DNA of 64,000 nucleotides. It comes from Achatina immaculata. Its lineage: Eukaryota; Mollusca; Gastropoda; Stylommatophora; Achatinidae. Shown here piece after piece: positions 58,715 through 64,000 of the stretch (position 1 is the first letter of the stretch; every line of letters begins with the position of its first letter). A model generated the notes under the pieces. It saw only the letters and a list, made by a program, of their open reading frames with translations, had not been told where the DNA came from and searched no databases. Made by a program: the position numbers and the translations under genes. The stretch is from the NCBI GenBank assembly GCA_009760885.1, contig CM019713.1, forward strand, positions 22,390,427 to 22,454,426. Direction: 5' to 3'.

Positions 58715-58810
58715 CTGCTGTTGCAGGTATCGGAAGTCGACGAGAGCTCGCGCGAGCCTCCAGCCGGGGGGGAGTCGTGACGTCACTTACACCGACACCA
58801 ACACAACTAC
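58715..58810 (-). promoter_or_regulatory. CpG-rich stretch with CRE, candidate promoter
   Basis: A run unusually rich in CG for this window (gtcgacgagagctcgcgcga at 58736) is followed by a perfect TGACGTCA palindrome at 58778-58785. It lies upstream of the candidate exon on the minus strand. CRE sites bind CREB/ATF factors; activity here is inference. Confidence 0.35.
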
Positions 58811-58815
58811 GGTAG

Positions 58816-59150
58816 CCCGAATGGTCATTGTGTCGATTAATTTCACAGCATCTAACAAACGCATTACCACTCCGTGGCTTGTAATAGTATCTGAATTCGA
58901 TGCTTTGATATCTGTCTTTCTCTTGTCAATGTCTCTTATTCTCGCTTCTTTTTTTTTTCCTTATGTTTTCTATTTTCTCGTAACGTCCACGTTTTCACGC
59001 TAAATAAGTATAGGAGAGAGTTGGTTAAAGGGACATAAGTAGTGAAAAATCCAATTTTACTGTCATTCCTGTTATCTAGCCATGCGTGTCCACATTTGCT
59101 ATTTTAAGCATCTTTTAAAGTGCACTACCTGTTTAATCTCACGAATTCCA
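58816..59150. other. Unique sequence
   Basis: Nothing recognised. Confidence 0.4.
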
Positions 59151-59345
59151 CGATGACTGTTATGGTAATGGTTATGGTGGTTCTTGTGGTGGTTGTATAG
59201 ATTGTGGCGGTGATTGTAGTGATTATTGTGGTGGTGATTAATGTGGCTGTTGTGATGTGATTTTAATATTACTGTGGTACTCATGGTATTTGTTGTGGTG
59301 TTATTATAGTGGTTTTGAGGCGATTATAGTACAATATTGGTTGCT
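59151..59345. repeat. GTG/GTT-rich degenerate repeat, left part
   Basis: Worn repeats of gtggttgttgtgatgtgatt-like pieces. The same type of array resumes at 61441 on the far side of RepB. Confidence 0.8.
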
Positions 59346-60319
59346 GTATAATACTGACATTTGTGAATCATATATTTCTGAACAGTTCCATGTCATAGAA
59401 TTGACGGATAAAGATGCTCTTTGATTAACACATCACAGGTTTCACAAAACTTTACCACTTCACTAAATCTGGAGCAAGTCCGATGAAAATGTTCTCTACA
59501 TTATTTATTTATTTATTTCTGACGAATAATTTCAAGATGTATTGTCGACTACATCAACTGGATTGAAACACTAAATCATCTGTTCACAATATCAAACTCT
59601 GTCATATTCTACATGCAGCATTTCTCAATTTCTCAACTTCACAATATTCTACCCTTGATACGAGAATATTTCCTATCTCAGTATTATATCACATCTGCAA
59701 CACGTGGTCAGCTAGTTTCTTGTCTAAAATCACTGTACTCAAAGTTTCAAAAGTATCAGTTCTTCGTAATCACTTGAATCATTTGAAAACCATCTTCCGT
59801 CTAACAATACTTCAGATTTTATATCGTCTCGTCCTCTTTCTTCGCTTGTCTGTCTCCTGATTTCTTCTGACGATCTTCCTCTGCCGTCTCTCAATCGCAA
59901 TGTACTAACGAGCAAAGTCTACTTGCCTCTTCTCTGGACTTCTGTTCTTATCTCTCATCTGATGGCTTCTCGGCTGTTCTGGTCGGACCTTCTTTCTTCA
60001 CTCTTGACTGTCCACGTGCACTGACCATCCTTCTTGCAGTCCTGGTCAGTCGCTACTTGCCGGACCGACGGTGTTCTGACGATCTCCCTCCTCTGTCTCT
60101 TCTACTTCCGTACTTCTTCCTCTTCTCTACTTCCGAACTTCTTGGTTCTTCCTACTTGGTTTTCTGATTGTCTGTTCTTCCGTCTTCAGGCCCCCTCCTC
60201 AGTCTTCTCTCTCCAGGACTTCCGTACCTCTTCGTCCTCCTTCGTTTCTCACTGTCTCTCCGCTCGCCTTTTTATCTTCAAGTCCAGCTTCATGGATTAA
60301 CCAGTAAGTATTTTGGCTC

Positions 60320-60845
60320 ATGTCACATGTTTGGGGCCGACGAATGAGCTCTTCGGATAAACACAAAAACCAAGTTAAGACTATTCAATTCAAATGTAAT
60401 ATCCACCCTCATTTATGCATGCGAAAGCTGGAAAACAACTAAAGAAATAGAAAAGAAATTAGACTCTTTTGAAAACAAATGCCTAAGGAAAATACTCGGC
60501 ATCAAGTGGAATGAATTCAAGAACAATGCAGAGATAAGACAGATGACTGAACAACAACCAGTCTCATGGGTGATCAGAAAAAGGAGATGGATATATGTTG
60601 GTCACTTGATGAGAAGAAATGATCAGAGAATCCCAAAACAAGCTATCAAGTGGAACACAACAGGCCGAAGAAAAAGAGGCAGACCGCTGGAAACTCTGAA
60701 GAGGACATTATTAAGAGAGGCCAAATTAACAGGCATAAAATCCTTTGATGAGGTTGAAAGACTCGCCGAAGACAGGAAAAATTGGCGAACTACTTTGCGA
60801 GCCCTATGTGATGTTTAACGGCACGGGAAGGATATAAGATATAAG
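60320..60845 (+). mobile_element. Short LINE-derived insert with 10 bp TSD
   Basis: Flanked by ATTTTGGCTC at 60310-60319 and 60846-60855. RepB copy 1 shows the empty site (ATTTTGCCTC near 10651). The head shares ggggccgacgaatgagctct with the insert at 18465 and jumps straight to the last 490 bp of a LINE. The tail is GATATAAGATATAAG, as in that other copy. Confidence 0.92.
60358..60818 (+). pseudogene. LINE polymerase C-terminal region, open but partial
   Basis: An open frame of about 153 codons runs from NTKTKLRLFNSNVISTLIYA through CESWKTTKEIEKKLDSFE, KCLRKILGIKW and RRWIYVGHLMRRN to GRRKRGRPLETL. It ends LRALCDV and stops. These are the thumb and C-terminal parts of a non-LTR retrotransposon polymerase. 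The RT catalytic blocks are absent. No start codon is tied to the frame; it is the 3' end of a longer parent ORF. Its tail and C-terminus differ from both RTE families elsewhere in the window. Confidence 0.88.
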
Positions 60846-61440
60846 ATTTTGGCTCCACCCTTCAGATGTCCACTGGTTCCCATGAGCGTTCTGATTGTCT
60901 GTCATTCAAACTGCCCTGTGACTTATCTCTTGTAAGTCAATTGTCCAATAGTCCACGCCTCTAAATATTTAATTGGTCATCCAGTTGGTCATTCCTTTAT
61001 TTAAAAACCCCGCGCAATAGCGTCCTATCGGGTGTCAGTCGTGTCTATACAATTGTTATTTACCTAAGTCATTACCTTGCTCTTTCATGTCGGAGATTTT
61101 ATTGTGTCCTCGCTTTTCATTGTGTCTGCCTTTTCTATTCGTCTTTTCTATTTTGTTTACACATGTCAACGTCCAGTCAGCGCTTTGTTTTCACTGGACC
61201 GTCCTACTTTCTGGCGTCCTTCCTTTGTATTACCTATATCTCAGAGTCACTGAGTCTCGTCTTTTTGTCCGCGTCTTGTTCTAGTGTCATGGAAGTTTTA
61301 TACCTTTCTCTTCCTTTCCTACCTACTTTTCTCTGTCGCTATTCGATGTTACTATTTTATTTACGGTATATTTTCAAAGTCATATTCATTAATAATAATA
61401 ATAATGACAACTATAATCATTACTTACAAGGCCATGCTAC

Positions 61441-61905
61441 AGCTGTGGTTTTTAGTGGTTTGTGGTGGTTATAGAGGTTATTGTGGTGTGATCATAGTGG
61501 TTGTTGTGATGAGATTATAGTGGTTATTATGATATGATGTAGTGGTTGTGGCGGTTTTAGTGGTTGGTGCGGTGGTTATAGTGGTTGCTGACATGTGATG
61601 TAGTGGTTGTTGTGGCTGTTGCAGAGGTTGTTGTGGCTTGATTATAGTGGTTGCTGTGATAACTGTAGTGGTTTTAACGGTGTTGTTGTTATTATATGGT
61701 TGTTGTGATGTGATTACAGTGGTTGCAGTAACGTTTACAATGATTGTTGTGATTTGATTATAGTGGTTGTTGTGGTGTAATTATAGTATTTGTTGTGGCT
61801 ATTCTACTGGTTGGTATGGGTGGTTTTAATTGTTGTAGTGGTGGTGGCTGCTGTGGTGTGATTATAGTTGTTGTTGTGGTGGGTATAGTGATTATTATGT
61901 GGCTC
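61441..61905. repeat. GTG/GTT-rich degenerate repeat, right part
   Basis: About 460 bp of worn gtggttgttgtggtgtgatt-like units, matching 59151-59345. Confidence 0.82.
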
Positions 61906-62104
61906 TACAAACAGGACATGCTTGTGACTGTAACTTCAGCATTTTACACACAATAATGACGTGTATGTGTGTCTCTGTGTGTATCTCTGTGTGTGCGCCT
62001 GAGAGAAGGAGAGAGGAGATGGAGGGAGAATAGAGGAATAGAATTTTCTCAGAGGTGAAACAAAGAAAAAAAGAGACGAAGAAATCTTGTGTCCCACACT
62101 TGTT

Positions 62105-62232
62105 ATTTCTGATGTTGTAATGTCTCTCTTGTCATATTTTACACTAACTGAGGCTATGGTAAATCTCTCTTGTCGTATTTTACACTTAATGTGGATATTG
62201 TAAATCTCTCTTGTCGTATTTTATACTTAATG
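62105..62232. repeat. About 41 bp repeat, left block
   Basis: Core tctcttgtcgtattttacac, then TTAATG. About three copies before the SINE-like insert. The 61906-62104 stretch before it has only a TG-rich run. Confidence 0.82.
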
Positions 62233-62526
62233 TAAAAGAAGAGAACACGGTTTTGTAGGATTAGATCTCGAAAAAATCGTAGACAAAGCACTTTTGTGAG
62301 ACGTGAGAGAAAGAAAAATCACAAGAGAATTACCTGGGATTCGAACTTGGACTATGGTAGGACGATCAGCCGACTAGCCAAGAGAGAACAGTGTACTAAC
62401 CAACTTTGCCAACTCTCAACCCAAAAACGGTGTTTATTGGCATAGTCATTAGTAACTGTTCCGTAGACACGAGGGATCGTGACACCCGGAAAGAAACGAG
62501 GTCGTGACACAGAAATTCCGAAATAA
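62233..62526 (-). mobile_element. tRNA-containing SINE-like insert with 13 bp flanking repeat
   Basis: The minus strand has an A-box-like TGGCAAAGTTGGTTAGTAC and a B-box AAGTTCGAATCCCAGG about 45 bp later. TTTATACTTAATG lies at 62220-62232 and 62527-62539; it also occurs in the host repeat, so it may be array sequence rather than a TSD. About 115 bp precede the tRNA part, longer than a usual SINE leader. Confidence 0.55.
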
Positions 62527-62539
62527 TTTATACTTAATG

Positions 62540-62612
62540 AAGCTGCGGTAAATCTCTTTTGTCGTATTTTATACTTAATGATGCTGCGGAAAATCTCTCT
62601 TGTCGTATTACC
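62540..62612. repeat. About 41 bp repeat, middle block
   Basis: Same unit as 62105-62232, now with gatgctgcggaaaatctctc. Confidence 0.82.
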
Positions 62613-62880
62613 CAGCGTTTCCCGGATATTTATTCATCCCAATCGTCTATTAGACAGGAAAAGGAATGAATTCTATCTATAGTGTAATATCGAATTAATT
62701 TCATTTACAGATATTTAAAGGTATAATTTTAAACATTCACAATAATATTAATTTAATTTAAAACTTGATTATAAACAACATTTTTAGTTTCACCTCCAGG
62801 AGCAGGAATAAGTAAATTCTTGGGTGAACCCACCCTCGAGCATGCAACATAAAGTTGTCCAGGGGAGAAACATGGCTATC
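62613..62880 (-). mobile_element. Helitron 3' fragment
   Basis: Contains the helicase tail described next. Downstream of it on the minus strand is an imperfect GC hairpin, CCGGGAAACGCTGGG, as Helitrons have near the 3' end. A clean CTRR terminus is not seen. To the right it is lost in a CT-rich run. Confidence 0.6.
62753..62875 (-). pseudogene. Helitron Rep/helicase C-terminus (Pif1-like)
   Basis: The minus strand reads PCFSPGQLYVACSRVGSPKN, then LLIPAPGGETKNVVY, then NQVLN and a TAA. GQLYVACSRVGSPKNL is the helicase motif VI region near the end of Helitron Rep/Hel proteins, where the Arg contacts nucleotide. Only about 40 residues remain of a protein that is normally well over 1,000, and the rest is replaced by the CT-rich run at 62885. 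The remaining frame is intact. Confidence 0.85.
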
Positions 62881-62884
62881 TCAA

Positions 62885-63092
62885 ATCTATCTCAAATCTC
62901 TCTCTCCCTCTCTCTCGCTCCCTCTCCCTCCCTCTCTCCTTTCTCTCTCTCCCCTCTCCCTCCCTTTCTCTCTCCCCTTCCCTCTCTCTCTTTCCCGCTC
63001 CCCTCTCTTCCTTCCCTTTCTCTCCCTTCCCTCTCTCTCCCTTCCCTCTCTCTCCCTTCCCCTCTCTCTCTTCCTCTCTCTCTCTCTCCCTA
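62885..63092. repeat. CT-rich polypyrimidine tract
   Basis: About 208 bp of CTCTCTCCCTTCC-type pyrimidines, nearly pure on the plus strand, a sequence class able to form triplex DNA. Confidence 0.93.
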
Positions 63093-63474
63093 ATTTGAAA
63101 AGCTAATTTGAAAAAAAAAGAAAACGGCACGCTGTCACTGAGCAATGAAATATACCATAGAACACAAGAAAAAGCTAATACAATCACAAGGAGAAAACAA
63201 AGTTAAAATTTATTTTTACAAATATAATTAAAACAAAAAGAGATCAAAATTACTTGGACTTCCCATGGGAGGCTACAAATGCTGCTCTTAGACAAGCACC
63301 GCTATATCCTCCTTGAAATTAGTAGGTAGTATATCACCCCCTTCCCATCCCATCCCTAGGTGAGATAGGGGTATCTTGCTCATTAGACATTTCCAGATTA
63401 TAAATCATGTGTGTATAAAGTTTGGCTGACATTGCTCCAGGTGTTCCTCTGTGATGTTGGAACATACATACATC
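63093..63474. other. Unclassified sequence, possibly transposon-derived
   Basis: A segment ending aagtttggctgacattgctc and ACATACATACATCC resembles the ends of some interspersed repeats. No coding. Confidence 0.35.
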
Positions 63475-63600
63475 CACGAGGATGTGATAATTCTGTCTTG
63501 TTGTATTTTACTCCTAAAGATGCTGTGATAGTTCTTTCCTGTTACGTTTTACTTTTAATGACGCTGTGATAATTCTTTCCTCACCTGTTTTACTCTTCTC
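63475..63600. repeat. About 41 bp repeat, right block
   Basis: Worn units (gatgctgtgatagttctttc, then TGTTACGTTTTACTTTTAATGA) match the blocks at 62105 and 62540. One array therefore appears to be split by the Helitron and neighbouring DNA. 63601-63937 holds nothing recognised. Confidence 0.7.
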
Positions 63601-63937
63601 TCTTCTTTTCCCCTTGCCCTTCTTTCACTCCTCCCCCACCCCCTTTAGTTTGGGCATAGCATTATTCTCGAATCGACTCTTGTAATGTCTGATTTTTCGC
63701 CTGCTCATTTACTCACATCAGTTGCCCGTCTTCGGCTGTCGTAGTTTAAGGTTGCATGGAGATTTGTTTTGGAATAAATACATTACACTTGGTATTTTGG
63801 TGTTCCATATTTCACATTTCGTGGCGGGAGATTTTCAAATAACTAAGCACTGACGAGTAGTTTCGACCCTAAATTTTTTCTCTATTCCCTACAACTTCTA
63901 CCGATGCCAGCATTTTCACTAAGTTTGAAAATGTATG

Positions 63938-64000
63938 CTTCACTTCACTGGAAAACAGTGACAATGTTAGAGAGTTTACTCTTCACTTCACTGGAAAACA
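63938..64000. repeat. 43 bp repeat entering the window edge
   Basis: cttcacttcactggaaaaca occurs at 63938 and 63981; the array probably continues beyond the window. Confidence 0.7.

Larger units (their letters stand above)
59400..61440. repeat. RepB copy 2, split by a LINE insert
   Basis: Aligns with 9800-11307, including the pyrimidine-rich middle (59800-60290), the ctaaatatttaatt block near 60961, the TATA-like ctttatttaaaaacc near 60997 and the acttacaaggccatgc end near 61423. It is interrupted at 60320-60845 by a LINE-derived insert that copy 1 lacks. Confidence 0.78.

Overview
This is eukaryotic, almost certainly animal, nuclear DNA. It holds pieces of RTE-type LINEs, a mariner transposon, tRNA-derived SINEs, a solo LTR, hAT-like termini and a Helitron helicase remnant. 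It is also packed with minisatellites. By my boundaries about 26 kb of the 64 kb (roughly two fifths) is tandem repeat: more than 50 separate arrays, mostly with 13-54 bp units and almost all unrelated to one another. The element mix and the SINE style suggest a lophotrochozoan such as a mollusc, but that is a weak inference. There is no bacterial-style coding, no rRNA, no CRISPR array and no clearly free-standing tRNA gene.

Layout. 1-8.4 kb: arrays (CTA trinucleotide, then 22, 19, 41, 37, 34, 29 and 13 bp units) and a 247 bp SINE with a 10 bp target-site duplication (TSD). 8.5-11.4 kb: a decayed RTE-like LINE with a microsatellite grown inside its reverse transcriptase, then copy 1 of an unclassified 1.5 kb repeat, here called RepB. 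11.5-17.1 kb: arrays of 34, 27, 30+50 (fused), 30 and 27 bp. 17.9-20.7 kb: a three-layer nest, a mariner split by a solo LTR that itself carries a short LINE-derived insert; a 36 bp minisatellite has grown out of the mariner transposase gene. 22.7-31.6 kb: arrays, a hAT-like element whose interior is a 2.9 kb 27/28 bp array, and a 1,930 bp tandem duplication. 32-37.2 kb: more arrays. 38.1-40.3 kb: a 5'-truncated RTE LINE on the minus strand with an 11 bp TSD and a 571-codon open reverse-transcriptase frame. 40.9-47.5 kb: arrays, including a SINE-linked 54 bp array, a second hAT-like element with a minisatellite inside, and a 2.4 kb 40 bp array. 48.1-57 kb: an RTE 3' fragment, arrays and a SINE. 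58.4-58.8 kb: the best candidate for host coding sequence, a 121 bp minus-strand first coding exon (signal-peptide-like, phase-1 GTAAGTA donor) just downstream of a CpG-rich stretch with a TGACGTCA site. 59.1-61.9 kb: a GTG-rich array split by RepB copy 2, which is itself split by a short LINE insert with a 10 bp TSD. 62.1-63.6 kb: an array interrupted by a SINE-like insert and a Helitron helicase tail.

How it fits together. Apart from transposon proteins, no gene can be assigned a function. If the exon at 58.5 kb is real, its first intron runs leftward, and the repeat-rich DNA to its left would be intronic or intergenic. Long open frames inside the arrays follow from unit lengths divisible by three, or from units open in all frames, and are not annotated as genes. 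Several arrays appear to have arisen from transposon sequence (mariner, SINE, LINE, hAT), and this is the main story of the window.
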